Origin: Reticulascus tulasneorum
Lineage: Eukaryota; Ascomycota; Sordariomycetes; Glomerellales; Reticulascaceae
Length of the DNA stretch: 64,000 nucleotides
Direction: 5' to 3'
Assembly (NCBI GenBank): GCA_001557505.1
Contig: LSAX01000004.1
Coordinates: 1,984,001 to 2,048,000, forward strand
The notes below the pieces were generated by a model. The model was not told the DNA's origin, made no database searches, and was given only the letters and a program-made list of their open reading frames with translations. The position numbers were made by a program, and so were the translations under genes. Shown here piece after piece: positions 35,642 to 48,542 of this stretch. Numbering within the stretch: position 1 is the stretch's first letter; each line of letters starts with the position of its first letter.

Positions 35642-36241
35642 TTTGAGAGTGGTGGTGAATTCGACGTGCTGTGTGAAATCCTCGCGCAGCTAATTGGTAA
35701 ATTCTGGTAAGTGGAAGAGTAGTTGTAGTACAACTGATCTGCTCAGGAGGCTGGCTGTAGGTGTTGGGAATTTTATTCAATTAGTCGCATACGCAGGACT
35801 TCGGTGGCCGGCTTGTTTCCTCTGCCCCCCCCCTTCTGACCTGCCCCTCCCTCATCTGCGAATACAATTTTGGCAGGCGGGGAGGAAGGCTGGCTTAGAG
35901 GGGATCTACAGGGACCCCCCGCTGGCGAGGGGTAGGCGGTGAGGGCATGCAGAATGACCTATCATGTTCGGCTCCACTTGCCCTACCCCAAGTCGCGGTG
36001 CGCGTGGAATTTCAAGTGCCCATCCTCGCCCTGCCTAACTGCGTCGGGTTAAAGAAGCACAACACCTGCATGATCAGTCGCCCTTCTCTCGCTCAAGCCA
36101 TATACGCAGTTTATCGTTCCGATCGCAGATGAGGTTCTTAGCGCATACCACTGAATCAAACCACCAAGCGCAGCTTCCGACTTGCGCCTCTAATCGAGAA
36201 GGACTACCGCATCTGTTGGCGCTTGGTGGGATGGTCGCAAG
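35642..36241. promoter_or_regulatory. Divergent promoter ERG20 / CDC23
   Basis: 600 bp between starts, with C-rich runs near 35824-35850. No confidently recognised sterol- or cell-cycle-type element. Confidence 0.45.
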
Positions 36242-38401
36242 ATGTCGCTCAATGAAAACGACATCTCCCAGCTTCGAGCGGCGTTGCAGGATGCCATAGT
36301 CAAATGCTCTGAAAGATGCCTGTACCAATCGGCCAAATGGCAAGTTAGCTCTACAATCAAATCGAGAAAGCCTAATGTGTTAACGCGACTGTAGGGCCGC
36401 CGAGTTGCTCAATGCAATACCCGAGACGTCCTCCGATCTGAACAGAGGACAACAAGACAGATACGTGCCTACGGTGCTGACTCCCAATCTGGACCCGGAA
36501 GAGGCTCTACTCGAGGCCAAAGAAATCAACAAATATCTATTGGCAAAGTCACTCTTCGACTGTCGCGAGTTTGACAGATGTGCAGCCGTGTTCCTCCCGG
36601 ATTCTGTCCTCTCTGGAATACTCAACTCGAAAGGTGAAAGCCTGTCGGGGACGCCCAAGGGCAAGGGCAAATCAAGAGCAGATACCGAGACCTTCAAAGC
36701 TGTCAATGGCAACATGATACCAAAGATTAGCCAGAAGAGTTTGTTCTTGGCCTTATACGCGAAGTTCATGTCTGGCGAAAAGAGGAAAGACGAGGATTCG
36801 GAAATGGTTATGGGCCCACAAGACCTTGGGACTGTGGTCAACAAGCAGTTGCTTATTGTCAGCCGGTTTCTGAGCAGTTGGTTTGACGAGAGGACGACGG
36901 AAGAAGATGAAGTTTTGGGTAGCCAGGGATGGCTCGAATACTTGTGAGCCATGGACATCTTTGTGGTGGCTGGCGGCGCTAATGACGGGACAGATACGGC
37001 ATGGTGCTTGCAAAAGAGAAGAACGAGGACAAGGCTATGGAGTTCTTCATTCGGAGTGTTCATTTGTTCCCAATGAACTGGGGCTGCTGGCTGGAGATGA
37101 CTTCGTTGATCTCTAGAGTTGAAGACGTAAGCCGAAACAACTTATGTGACCCGGCTGCACGGCTAACTGACTTCTTCCAGCTCAATCGAATTTCGCGACA
37201 TCTTCCCCAGAATATCGTGTCTTTCATGTTCCATCTCAACACATCGCTCGAGCTGTACCAGCAAGGGCCTAGTCTCGCGACCTCGCTGGATCAACTCCTA
37301 AACATATTCCCAACCTCTTCTTTCCTCCTTACGTGCAACGCCTTGCTAGCATATCATGCAAAAGATCTGGTAGCAGCGGAGCAACACTTCAGCCGCCTAC
37401 TCTCCCTGCACCCTCATAGACTCGATTCTCTAGACCACTACTCTAACATTCTCTACGTCATGAACCTCCGACCGAAGCTAGCCTTCCTCGCCCACCTCTG
37501 CTCTAGCATTGACAAGTTTCGTCCTGAATCCTGCGTGGTAATAGGCAACTATTACTCTCTCTTGTCAATGCATGAAAAGGCCGTCCAATATTTTCGCCGA
37601 GCCTTAACCCTTGACCGCTCGTGCCTTTCTGCCTGGACACTCATGGGCCACGAATATGTCGAGCTGAAAAATACACACGCAGCAATTGAATCGTACCGTC
37701 GCGCAGTCGACGTCAACCGACGTGATTATCGAGCATGGTATGGCCTCGGCCAGACGTACGAGATGCTGGAAATGCATACCTACAGTCTTTGGTACTACAA
37801 GAAGGCTGCAGGGCTACGGCCTTGGGATGGCAAGATGTGGATGGCGGTCGGGTCGTGTCTGCAAAAGATGGGAAGGGATCGTGATGGCATCAAAGCGCTC
37901 AAAAGGGCATTGCTGGCTGATGCATATTATGATGTGGGTAGCAGCTTTGGCAGCGGTGGAGATTTACTTAGCGGACGCAGCGCCACTGGACACATGGATC
38001 CAGAGGTGCTGTTCCAAATCGCAACCATGTACGATCAACTCTGTGAAGAGGAGGAGGCAAAGGCATATATGGAACTTTGCCTTTCCCAGGAAGATGGAGG
38101 AGCAGCGGAGAGTGGACTGGACGATTCGATTGCGATACACAACGACTCACCAGGCCGGTCAAATGACGACGGTGATGGAGATCGAGAAAGGGCGAGCCAC
38201 GAGGGCACTGGCGTTACGGCATCCACCAGCAAAGCTCGCATGTGGCTTGCAAGGCATGCAATGCGGACGGCAGACTATAGCGCGGCCAACAAATTGGCGA
38301 CAGAGCTTACACAAGATGGATTCGAGGTCGAGGAAGCGAAGGCACTAGTGAGAGAGGCTCGGTCCAGGATGCACGAAGCAGGACAGGCGCTGAGTCCGTA
38401 A
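36242..38401 (+). CDS. CDC23: Anaphase-promoting complex subunit 8 (CDC23)
   Basis: TPR subunit of the APC/C ubiquitin ligase that drives anaphase and mitotic exit. Exons: 36242-36339, 36395-36943, 36994-37126, 37181-38401; 666 aa. The N-terminal Apc8/TPR region reads SERCLYQSAKW-AAELLNAIP across intron 1. Serial TPR helices follow, for example VVIGNYYSLLSMHEKAVQYF, AWTLMGHEYVELKNTHAAIE, DYRAWYGLGQTYEMLEMHTY and KMWMAVGSCLQKMGRDRDGI. An acidic Ser/Asp-rich insert lies near the C-terminus (DDGDGDRERASHEG). Intron 1 has a GC donor (GCAAGT); no GT donor nearby keeps the frame. The other introns are GT-AG. Confidence 0.95.
36340..36394 (+). other. GC-AG intron in CDC23
   Basis: 55-nt phase-2 intron, donor TG|GCAAGT, acceptor CTGTAG. 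The nearest GT (GTTAGC, 3 nt downstream) would join out of frame. Confidence 0.85.
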
Positions 38402-40370
38402 CGTGGGCCTTATTCAGTGGCTCGAGGACACGACGAATGATACAACGCGGCACGAGTTGGACGAATCATGATTAGATCTGAATGTGATTATGGCAGAGTT
38501 CCTTGTGTGCCAATCACTTCTATGAGCGTTGCTCCCGACAACGAATGCGAGCAGCCTTCGTCCGAAATCATGTCCACTGCAGCCACGCTCCTATGCTGGA
38601 TATCTCTGACTTGGTTTGGCATACCTGCAAGCAGATTAAATGACAGAGGGGACTTCAAGCCAATTTTGTTTCCACTTCAAGAGAAAGTGGAGGCTAATCA
38701 AAATCTGCTGCCCAGGAGGTGATGAGAGCTGAGTCCCAGAATCTTGTTTCTGCATCGTGAATGCATAGACAGATCAGCGTTCAGTGGCTGGAACCACGGG
38801 TTGATATGGTGCTCAAGCAGAGCAATGGCCAGCGTAGATGAAGAGCACTCTTCCCCTGCTCGGCCATGTTCACCTGCGGACAAGAGCCCGGGCATTGGAA
38901 GGGAAAGAGGCAGCCGGATGCCCACGGCGCATCGTGGAAGGATGGTCTTGCACCGGAAGAATGAAGACTATATTGCAGTACGTTCGCTGGCCCGTGAATT
39001 CCGTGGGTTGCACCTGGTAAAAGCATCTCTTGATTTTATTTCCCCCACCGAAGCGGATCGAATCCGAGATGCTCTTCTTATCACCCCGCCCCCGCCTTTT
39101 TGAGATAGTGCCCGAGAAGAAAGGATCGATGATGCATTGCCGCCATCGCTAACTTTCATCTTGTAATTCTCCCGCAGCTCTGCCCACATATTATGGGACG
39201 AGGTAGAATCAAAACTAGAATTAGCCGAAGTCTATGTACCTAGGACTGTAGTCGCTATAACGAGGTCAAGTGACGAAATGTCAATACGAGCTTTTCAAGC
39301 CATCTGCTTCTTCGAAAACTCCCCGCCATGCATAAGGTTTTCTGAATCCCCCCATGTTCACACCCCAATCGCAGACTTGAGGGTTCGCTGCTAGTCATGG
39401 CCCACACCACTCCAGCTCCCAGATCACCCAACCCATTGAAAGCTAGTTGCCCGCCTAACCAAAGAAGGGCTGCACACCCACGAAGAAGGCGACCGTTGTG
39501 GTTGCATTGGTCTCGCCGGGAAGCACGGCGTGCGTGAAGCCAAGGAGCAGGAATACGAACTTCGACTGCATCCCCCACCACCACCACCACCACTCTCTGG
39601 GAGCCGGGGCGGTGGGGATCGCCTAGATAAGGGTCCTGCAGTTTGGTCGTCACTGTACCTTGGGCTTGCATATCTGCTGGGAGGAGGCACACGGGCACTT
39701 CTTTTCTCGCACTTCACCTGTATGACCAGCTGAGACGTGGGCATGTTGTTCGGAAGGGTATGTTATGGTACGGTATTATACGGATTCCCGGCACAGTCGT
39801 GTGGCATGTCCTCGAACCAGGGGTCTTGCACAGGAACGTTACCTGCTAGGAACAGTAGGTAGGTCGGGGAGTCTCGCCCACTGGCCCCAGTTCGAGCTGA
39901 GAAACGAGGCGCCTTGTTTTGGCATGATGAGTTGTTACTTTCACAGTGGAGTGGATTGCATTAGAATAATTGCACTAGAAGTTCTGATGTCCCAGGTCTT
40001 TGCAGATGTGCTCTTTCTATTAGATTTGGTTTTAGTGAAATTACTGTGCAGGTATTAGTGCAACAGGCATGAGTGTCTTGTGGATCGTTAAGGAGAGTCG
40101 TAGCAGCTCGATTGGTGAGCTTCCATTTGCTTCATGATAACACCAGTAATGACGGTTTCCCCTATGCAATGCTCGCCTCTCAGACTCCAAACGCTGCAAT
40201 GATCCTTCCAGAAAATGCCTGCCCCGTCCATGCTTCGAAAAAATGGGGTCGTTGAAATGAGGGTATAGAATGGTAACAGCTGCCGTATCCCGGCGCGACT
40301 CCCCGGCTCGCTCTCAGGGCCGGGGTTTCCTTCTTCTTCGAACAAAGTGATCGATTAGACATTACTTTGA
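38402..40370. other. 2-kb convergent gene-free region
   Basis: Between CDC23 and the wall-protein gene. Short ORFs only (for example 38744-39103), with no protein character. A CCA microsatellite-like run near 39568-39590 and a GTAGGTAGG site near 39855-39864. Confidence 0.5.
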
Positions 40371-41031
40371 TTACATCATCAAAGCCACGACACCTGCGAT
40401 TACAAGAGCACCGATGCCAGAGCCGAGCTTCTCGGCCGCGGCGGTAGGCACGGTGACGGGCCTGCTGGACGTAGGTGTTGGCGTGACATGGCTGATGGGA
40501 GTGGTGGAGGCGATGGTGGTCTCGGGCGGCGGCGTCACCGTGATGACCGACGTGGTGGAGTTGCTGTAGGTTGGCTTTGGTGGTTTCGTGCTGTGCTTGG
40601 GTGGCTTTGTGCTCTCCTCTGGCGGGCAGTACGTGCTGGTGGTGTTTGGGTGTGGAGGAGGCGGCGGATAATAGGTGGTAGTGGTGGTGTATGGCGGAGG
40701 CTTCTTGGTGGTAACAGTGCATGGGCAGTCTATGAGAGCCTCAGTATTGCGTGCTTGAAGTTAGTCAAAGGATATGGCTTACTGGTGATGGTGATGGTAG
40801 TCGCCGTGGTCGCCGTGTAAGTGACGTTGTGGAAAGCGAATGTAGTAGGCGACTGGGGACTAATATCAGAATCGCCTGATCGGAAGCATGGCATCGGGTT
40901 TCACTCACAGGACAGTATGTCTCATAGGCGGTGGTCACAACAGTCGTGTAGACGGTGCTGAACTCGTCGTCCCAAGCGTTCGCGACGGACAGCAGCCCAA
41001 CAGCGGGCGCCAACAACTGAAGAAGTCTCAT
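40371..41031 (-). CDS. Thr/Pro-rich secreted cell-wall protein, probable GPI anchor
   Basis: Exons: 41031-40909, 40852-40783, 40729-40371; 183 aa. The signal peptide MRLLQLLAPAVGLLSVANA is followed by a Thr-rich domain with the fungal wall-protein pattern YTTVVTTAYETYCP then TYTATTATTITITNCPCTVT. A long Thr/Pro/Ser stretch (YTTTTTYYPPPPPHPNTT) suited to O-mannosylation comes next. The C-terminus ends in a hydrophobic tail (GIGALVIAGVVALMM) after a small-residue segment, as in GPI precursors. Similar proteins are annotated in ascomycetes as clock-controlled or GPI cell-wall proteins (memory). The acceptor of intron 1 is the second AG (CCCCAG), chosen because the other gives a His/Arg-rich frame. 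Confidence 0.85.
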
Positions 41032-44000
41032 GTTGAAGTGGTGAGCGAGTGTCTTGGTGGTAGCGAAAGTCAAGGGCCAGATGGCACACAGGAGAAAGCG
41101 ATTGTGAGGTTCTCGGTATAGCGGTCCTACGGACTACAGCAACTTTATGTAGATGCGACAGAGGGACGGTGACGGAGTGGTCTGTCTTTCGAGGCAGCCT
41201 GCACCCTTTTATTCTGGAGCGGTGGAGACATCTGTGAAGTGCGGCGCACTTTGGGATACATCAAAAACAGCACCCCCAGTCCGGGGAGGTCGTGCCCAGT
41301 CTGCCCATGTCAAACCCAAAATGGCATGCCCAGCTGCAGAGAGATAGATCAACGGCGACCAACTGTCCGAGTTGTACCGGTCGCTTCCGGGTACCAGGCC
41401 CAGGGCTGAGCAGCACTTGCAGCTCAATGTAGGATCTCGCGAAGCATACACCTAGGCGAGGTTCAACTTTGGAACCTCACTGCAAGCGCAGAGGCCAGCG
41501 AAGAAGCGAGAGGATGACTCCAACCCAGTAGCACGGAAGGCCCACGATACGAGGTGACGAGACTTGCCAGGCAGGCATGGGGTATGTAGCCGGCCATCGA
41601 GTTTGCTGCGTGATGGGAGAAGCGAAGGGGTGTTGGGCACTGATGTCATAACTCGTTATGTTATCATTGGCCCTGCGACTTTATCGATTTCGGGCTTGGG
41701 CAAGTGGCAGCGGTTGGTGTGGTAGTAAGGAAAGCCGGCAGGGTGCGTGGGTGGGAATGATTGAAGAGCATGGGTCGACTTCGTGTTAGACTGCCGCCAG
41801 TCCGCCCATCAAGTCTCTATCTCCCTTACTGCAGCATTATTGCAGCACACCCTCTTGCATAATGTTGTAGTCATCAATCATGTCCAGATGTGTCGTCAAA
41901 GTTCATTGTGAACAGGATCGCTCAATCCTGACAATATGTTTACAGGAAGGAGAGGGAGCCTCTCTGGATGAGAGAAAGCCGACGGTTCCGCATTCCGAAT
42001 CGTGTCACACAAAGTGGGATGTAAGAGTCGGCGTGATAAGCCATAAGATGACCAAGCCAGAAGTAGACGGAGAGGCAGGGCACAGAAGCACATAGCATCA
42101 CTTCGGCCTTGTGGCGTCGACGTGACCATGGGTGCCGCGATGCAGACCAGCTTGTCGCGGGCCTGTAGACTGCTTGGACAGAGCTAACTTACATGAACCG
42201 TCGTGGGTCTCAACTGCTGGAAAGTAGACCGAGGGTTCGTATTCGGCGACATTACTGTCCCCTAGAGTAAACGGTGAAAATCGCGCTTGGCAGACGATTG
42301 CTTAGAAAACTTCGCCCAACAATACCCGGTAGTCAAGGCATGCATCGAGCAATCAATGTCTGCTTAAGAGCGCGGCGCATGGGGAGCGAAGGGTGCCTTG
42401 CGGGTCTGGCGTGCTCTCGCGTGCTCGATGGATGGATCACTCCTGCGGTGGAACATGCCGAGTGCAAATTCTGTTCGGACAAATGATGAATTGGTCGTGG
42501 AGGGGGAAATCCATACAGAGTGAAAAAGAAGGACTGAATATGCAGTAGCAGGGCCATCGATACAACAGAAAGAGTCAGCTCGACACTGCATGGTACGGTT
42601 CTGGATGTTTCTGCAGAACGGATCCCACCCTACGAGCTTCCCAGCTGGAATCGAATCCTGGGCTGGTATGTAGCAGGACGGGAAGAGCTCACGAACCCAA
42701 GGCCAGGCGAAGCTCGAGCTCAAGGTTCCAGCTCGCATACATGCTACCTACCTTATGCTGTGTGGTGCCCCGCGATGTGACCCCGCCCTTGCTTGCCACA
42801 CAGGGATCGCTCGATTGCCCACCCAGTGGCCGCCAACGTCTTCCTGTATGTATGTTGATTTATCACATGCCCGAGTGCCTGCGCAAACAAGTACGTGTGT
42901 GTATCCAGTCGCGGTACAAGGCATGTGATTTGGCAAGAAAGTAATCACTCCGAGGACACAGGAAACCTGTCGCCCACCCCATAGCAACGGGGGCTGTCTT
43001 CAACGACGCAGGTACTCGTCGTACGGGGGAACGGTGGGGTGGCAGTCGTATGGTGGCCCTCTCGTATGTGTGCACTTTATCCTCCCACATTGCAGGGGGA
43101 ACTTCATTCCCAGATACATATTGCCGAGCGCAGATATTGCTGATACTGATAACCAGCAGTCTCGAGGCTTGGTTGTGCAGGGCCATGTCACCAGTAATCA
43201 AATTCACTTTCGGATCTCACCGACCAGCAGGATTCTGCAACGAAACGAGCAAGTGGTTGGGGACTGCCGGCATACGACGGATGTTGAGCAGCATGGGGCA
43301 CTGAAGAGTTGAGTCCGCAGCATCTGCTCCAAATTTCGGACGGACATGAGTGTCTCGGCCTGAGATCGGGCAAACTCTTGTGGAAATGGGCACCAGCGGA
43401 GAGGAGTTTTCACGCCTCTGCACGCCGTGATCTCCTGTATCCTGATATGGATCCGCGCCGGCGATGGCGCTGGGGGGCCTTGGAAGATGCTGGTTTTTCG
43501 CAGCGAACATTTGGCTCCGGCTTCGATCCACTTGATGTCGAGTAAGAGGCCCAGGTCGTTTACGGCGGACTGATTCATACACCGACAACGCCGAGCAGAG
43601 GCATCCACTGTCAGTGGCGTTTTGGTCTCGGGTGAACATCCGCTTCGGAGGGTAGTCACAGTAAGCAAAGACTGCCCGCTTACAGAAGACGTCCGGATGC
43701 ACTATTGATAGCGTGCATGCGCCGTCGAGCACTAGAGGGAGGGGGACGGTCTTGCACATGGAGGAGGCATTGCTTTGTGCCAGACAACGACGGCACGATT
43801 CCAAGATCTCCGTCCGTTGTCTCTCGGCCGTGTGGGCCAGAAAGCCCTTCAGGTGGCATATGGATCCAGGACCCGCCAGCAGAACCCCAAGCAAGTCCAG
43901 GCACACATCTTTTCACCCGGCCCGTCGTCGGACCTCCAGGGAAAAACCCCTCGATGTGGTGATCAGTGGATCAGGCCCCAGAGCCGAAAAGAACCTCCTC

Positions 44001-46754
44001 TTATGTACAGTAGGAGGGCACGCGGGGAGCGAAGACATTTCTTCGTTGCGAGTGGAACTCTCTGCCCTGCGTTATCCGATGCTACGGTACTTGGGTACGC
44101 GACTAGAGGTAGTTGGGCAATACTTTTTGGTTTAGTCAGTCTTGTACGACGACGCACGCCGCCAAACTGCCAACATGGCAGGCACATGCTGCAGGGAGTA
44201 ATACATGAGGTACCTGAATCAGCCAGCCAAACACTACCTAAAGCAGACATGTTGGAACCGGTTCTACAGGTCAATGAGTGCTGGGGTTCCGCCAAGCAGA
44301 TTCCATTGTGATCCGCTATTGCGTGGACTCTTCTTCCGAACACTTCCTTGGAACACACCAAGGCACTTTAGGTAGTACATACCATGAAGTAGAGTGTCAT
44401 GCTCGTACAAAACTGCGTACATAGTACACGCATGTGATGCCCAAGAAACCGCGATAAGCACTTGAGGCACTAAACTGATAGGCGTCCGGCAAAAGGCCAT
44501 GACCCCCCTGTGAGCCCCGACCGGGAAGCCAGCCAGAACATTGGGAACCGCGATCGACAGGCGCCCCCCGAGTCCACACCTCCAACTTCCACACTCTCAC
44601 TCACTCACGCCTCGAAGTCTTTTCCCCGAACTGGCAGCGCCATTTATCAAGCTCTGGGTACGAGGGGGGCTTTTCCTTGGACGTATCCTTCTCGCACACA
44701 TTATCCACTGCGTTTTCTGATCGCGTTGTTTACCCATTTCTCCCGGTTCCTGGTTTTCGTCCCACTGTTTGCCTGGCCCACCACCCCGCCCCTTGCCCTT
44801 TCGCAGGCTTCCGCATCGGGGCAAGGGAGCATTGGACTCAGGGAAAGAAAAAGAGGGCATTGCTAATGGGGCAGACGGCCTATAGGATCGAGATCCGGGG
44901 GAGTCCACAGATGGACAAAGGACAAAGATGCCGCATCAGCGAGGGCTTGTTGGCTTCCTGTTGTGCAAGCAACAATAGAATCGCAACAGGCAAGGTGCCT
45001 GCATTACGCATACTCGCTCTTCGCTCATTCGTTCTCCGCTCCTTTTGCTCCTGCTGTCTTCTGGGCTCTCGTTCATCCGAGGGACTTTCTGCATGCTGCT
45101 GTTGTCGCTAGAAATTGATGACTTGCATCCAGACAACAATTCTTCATCTATCGGTCTGTACCTGCATTCTCAATATACTAGGGGCATCCGGCAGCGAATT
45201 GCTCGAATATGGCTGCCTCGTTTCTTGCCTGTCCCGGGTCTCGGCAGTGTCCGGCATATCCTTTTCTGTGCTTTCCCAACGTTCCATGTGACAGGGGCTT
45301 TAATGGGTTGCTTGCAAAGGTAGCGCGGACAAGGCACGACGTGCGGCTGGCTAGTCGCCCTCTGTACTATGTATGTGTCGAGGATTTTGCCTGTCGGCGG
45401 ATCTGAACCGCATCCCACCGGGAATCGAGAACGACCTGTCAAGCAAGGCCACGCGGATCCTGTCAGGTACCAGGCACAAGCGTGAAATGTCGAGCCAATG
45501 GCGCTCGAGAAGTCCGCCAACTCAAGTATGCAGCTAAAAAACTCGGCTTGCACTATGGTCTTAGTTCCTCGAATCCCACTGCAACATGTATCAGACTAGC
45601 GGACCAACTTGGTCTTTCTTCTTTCTTTGTGTTCATACATTTTCTTGTGGAGCCCATGCAGTCGAAAAACCCTGCGTTGGCAGTTGGACGTACGAAGTAC
45701 TCGAGTCGGGAACAAGACGGTGTCTTGGGAGGCTTGGCTTGGCTTCAGGTACCCGTCGTCGTGCTGGCCCGGCGCGCGCACACACACACACACACACCAC
45801 TCTACACTGTCGTCGAAATTGTTGTGCCTTTCCCATTTATCCAGGCGGCCAGTCATAAGGCTGCCAATTAACGCCTTATAACCACCCAGCTAAGCTGACA
45901 GAAATAGAAGTGGTTTGTGATTCTGGAAGCTCTGTGCTCCAGTCCAAGATAATTTGGCAAAATAGAAACAATGCCCACCGCAACAAGTTTTGTTGCCTGG
46001 GCAAAGAGACCGAGACGGGCCTTCTGTGGCCCAAGGTGGGCAGAGCAGACGGCAACTACTTACATACATAGGTACAACCAGATTTGTATTTCCGCTCTGG
46101 CTGAGTCAAGGATGTAAGCCGGGTCTGGTGTTCTCGTAGTTTGTTAGCCCGTCCAATCGAGGCCAACCGCCTGCATCCTCACCACCACGTTGGGGCTCTC
46201 CCGTCCAGCCTGGTTGAGAACTCGTTGCAAGCCGACCCACCTCGGCATTCGTTCGACGTTTCTTTTACAATCCGCTGTCCCCACCACCATGATTCATCTA
46301 GTTCCTCAGGCGAGGTCTGCTCCCTTCTCATGTTGTTATAAAGAGCCCTGCCCTCTCCCGGCACACTGGGCTTGCTTCCCTTTGCCTCTCTCACCAACAT
46401 CACGATCCTTGTTTGCCAGTTGCTCATCTTTGTCTCTCGGGACACTTCATTCCTTTTCACACTCACAAAGCTTCTCATTCCTTTGAAAGCAAACAATCCT
46501 GCGGCTGAGCCCGTCTGCCTTGTCTAAACTCCTCATTGTGCCCAACAAAAGACACAATACCAATCCTTGGTTCAGTAGTGGCTAGTCCCCCTAACCATAA
46601 CATTCAAACCAACTTGGTCATCCTGACCCAATACAAAACTCACTTCGAGTTCTGCACATATACATCAAGCTTAAGATCCGCCCGGTTGTAGACAACCTCG
46701 CAGATTCCTTCCTTACAAAAGCTATATTCCACATATCACACCACATCGATCAAG
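41032..46754. other. 5.7-kb gene-free region between two divergent secreted-protein genes
   Basis: The longest empty stretch in the window. ORFs up to 229 codons (43217-43906, minus) lack any protein-like composition or splice structure. It contains a (CA)9 tract at 45779-45796 and CTACCTACC near 42744. The last ~600 bp are pyrimidine-rich and probably promoter and leader of the gene at 46755. No tRNA or transposon core was recognised. Confidence 0.55.
45779..45796. repeat. (CA)9 microsatellite
   Basis: Nine perfect CA units preceded by a short CG run (GGCGCGCG). Confidence 0.95.
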
Positions 46755-47297
46755 ATGCAGTTCTCCACCCTCGCAACTCTGCTCGCTTCGGCTGCTTTGG
46801 CTCTAGCCAACACCGTGAGCCTCATATCGCTAGATAACATCCAGCGCACCGTTTATTTCACCCCTAGCGCCGGCCATGCTTGGCTTGAAAGTGTCCGCGT
46901 TCCAGCAGGGGCTACTGTCAACGTCGGTTTCCCCCAGGGTTGGATTGGCAACTGGTACGCCATCTCGGACGGCAAGCCTAACGTCCCGGGCATGCTCGGC
47001 GAGGTCACTTTCCAGGGCTGGAACGGCTTGACATACTTCGATGTCTCCGCCATCGTCAACCCTTATGACCACGAAGGCGTCAAGGAGATGTGGCCAGTGA
47101 CTGCCTATCACCCGATTTCCGGCTGCAAGCTCTTCCCCTGTGCCAACGCCTACTATCTTCCCGATGACGTTCAGACCAAGACCAGCACTGAGACGGACCT
47201 TGTTTGCACTCTCGGCAACGATCTTAGCGCCAGGAGCCTCGACCCTGCCGAGGAGTCTCCCAGTGTCAAGCGAGACTTTGTTCTCGGCGGTTACTAG
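46755..47297 (+). CDS. Small secreted protein, fungal 'DNase1-like' annotated family
   Basis: Single-exon gene, 180 aa. The signal peptide MQFSTLATLLASAALALA precedes a mature domain with QRTVYFTPSAGHAWLESVRV, VNVGFPQGWIGNWYAIS, EVTFQGWNGLTYFDVSAIVN and ISGCKLFPCANAYYLPDDVQ; Cys lie at 124, 129 and 151. I recall related secreted proteins in hypocrealean fungi labelled DNase1, a name without biochemical proof here; the fold may be thaumatin-like. A dibasic KR (172-173) lies eight residues from the end, leaving DFVLGGY. The function is unknown: wall, nutrition or host/competitor interaction are all possible. Confidence 0.85.
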   Translation: MQFSTLATLLASAALALANTVSLISLDNIQRTVYFTPSAGHAWLESVRVPAGATVNVGFPQGWIGNWYAISDGKPNVPGMLGEVTFQGWNGLTYFDVSAIVNPYDHEGVKEMWPVTAYHPISGCKLFPCANAYYLPDDVQTKTSTETDLVCTLGNDLSARSLDPAEESPSVKRDFVLGGY

Positions 47298-48542
47298 GAC
47301 GGCACAAACCAAAACTCCAAAAATCTACCAGCGCTGAGCGCTGAAACGAATCATGACGCTTCACGACAACAGTACGGGAAACAAACCAAAAAGGGAGGGA
47401 CGTATACCCCCTACTCAAACCGCCATTCCGGAAGGCGAACAGAACACTTCACTGGATGACATAGAACTGGGGGCTTCAGGTGCAATCAACTAGAAAGGGA
47501 TACCGGAGCAATCGGGCACTTTTCTGGGAACGGATGGCACCGGCATTACAGACCTGGTCTTTCGTGGCCGAGGACCAAGAGCTGGCACTCGCTTGCATTA
47601 CATACTTTTCTTGTCGCTCGTTGCTTCAAGATGGGGCATATTCTTCTTTCTTCATATAGACACTTCTTCCTGTATATAATAGGGATGAATCAAACAATTT
47701 CAAGAACAAAAACAAGTCTTAGCTGAAGAGTATTATGTGTGATGTGTTGCAAGAGGGAACTACATCGTCACCCACACAGTCTAATTGATATAAATGCAGC
47801 CCACCAAGGCTAGCCAGATCCCAAGCACAGTATTACATGCCTTCGCTAAGGCCCCATCGTGGGTCCTCTCTACGCCTCGACAATCTCGTCCAAGATGCAA
47901 CGTAACACAACCCACATGAGCTCCGCCCTCCCCGTACAGATTGAGCGTTCGTCCGATGTTCCAGCACGCAATTTACACGCATGAACAACCAAACTTTAGA
48001 TAATTTGAGTCTCGTGGGTCGCGAGGAAGAGATGGTGGGCAGTGAGGTGGGCAGGAATAGCCTAAAGCGAGGGATGGGGGGCACACCGGACCGTCCCAAC
48101 CCAGTCCGCCTGACAGCTCGCGAGGTCGAAATAAGCCTCGACCCGGTCGCACAGGCAAAGCTCCCCAGCCACTCCGATCGGGTGACTGCATCTTCGGGAG
48201 CCCTGGGGCGGGTTTGTGCGTCCAGACTGCCGTGGAAGGGGGGTTCGTGCAAATGTTTCGAGACGACAGGAGCTCTCCGTGTTTCGACGACATGGTTGGT
48301 AAAGTCGGGTGTTTTTCCTGCGAAACACGCCGGGCCGATGCATCGGAACCGAGGATAAGATCCGCTGCATGGCGTGGTGGGCATTCACTCTTCTTTGCCA
48401 GGGGATGGGAAGGCCAGACACGCGTGCGCGGATGAGAGGCTGCAGCTTATACTTTGTGTGCATCATGACATTTGTATCTACATGGTGGATACATAGATAG
48501 GTGGCCTGGTCCGATATGGAACCCCAAAGTCCGAAGCCATGA
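47298..48542. other. Convergent intergenic region
   Basis: 1.2 kb of 3' flanks of the secreted-protein gene and VPS54. ORFs 47833-48384 and 48062-48658 (minus) look non-coding. Confidence 0.5.

Noticed and set aside
43217..43906. 229-codon minus-strand ORF in the gene-free region
   Set aside because: No signal peptide, domain, conserved motif or splice structure; composition looks like random GC-rich sequence, and several overlapping ORFs of similar length exist in other frames.
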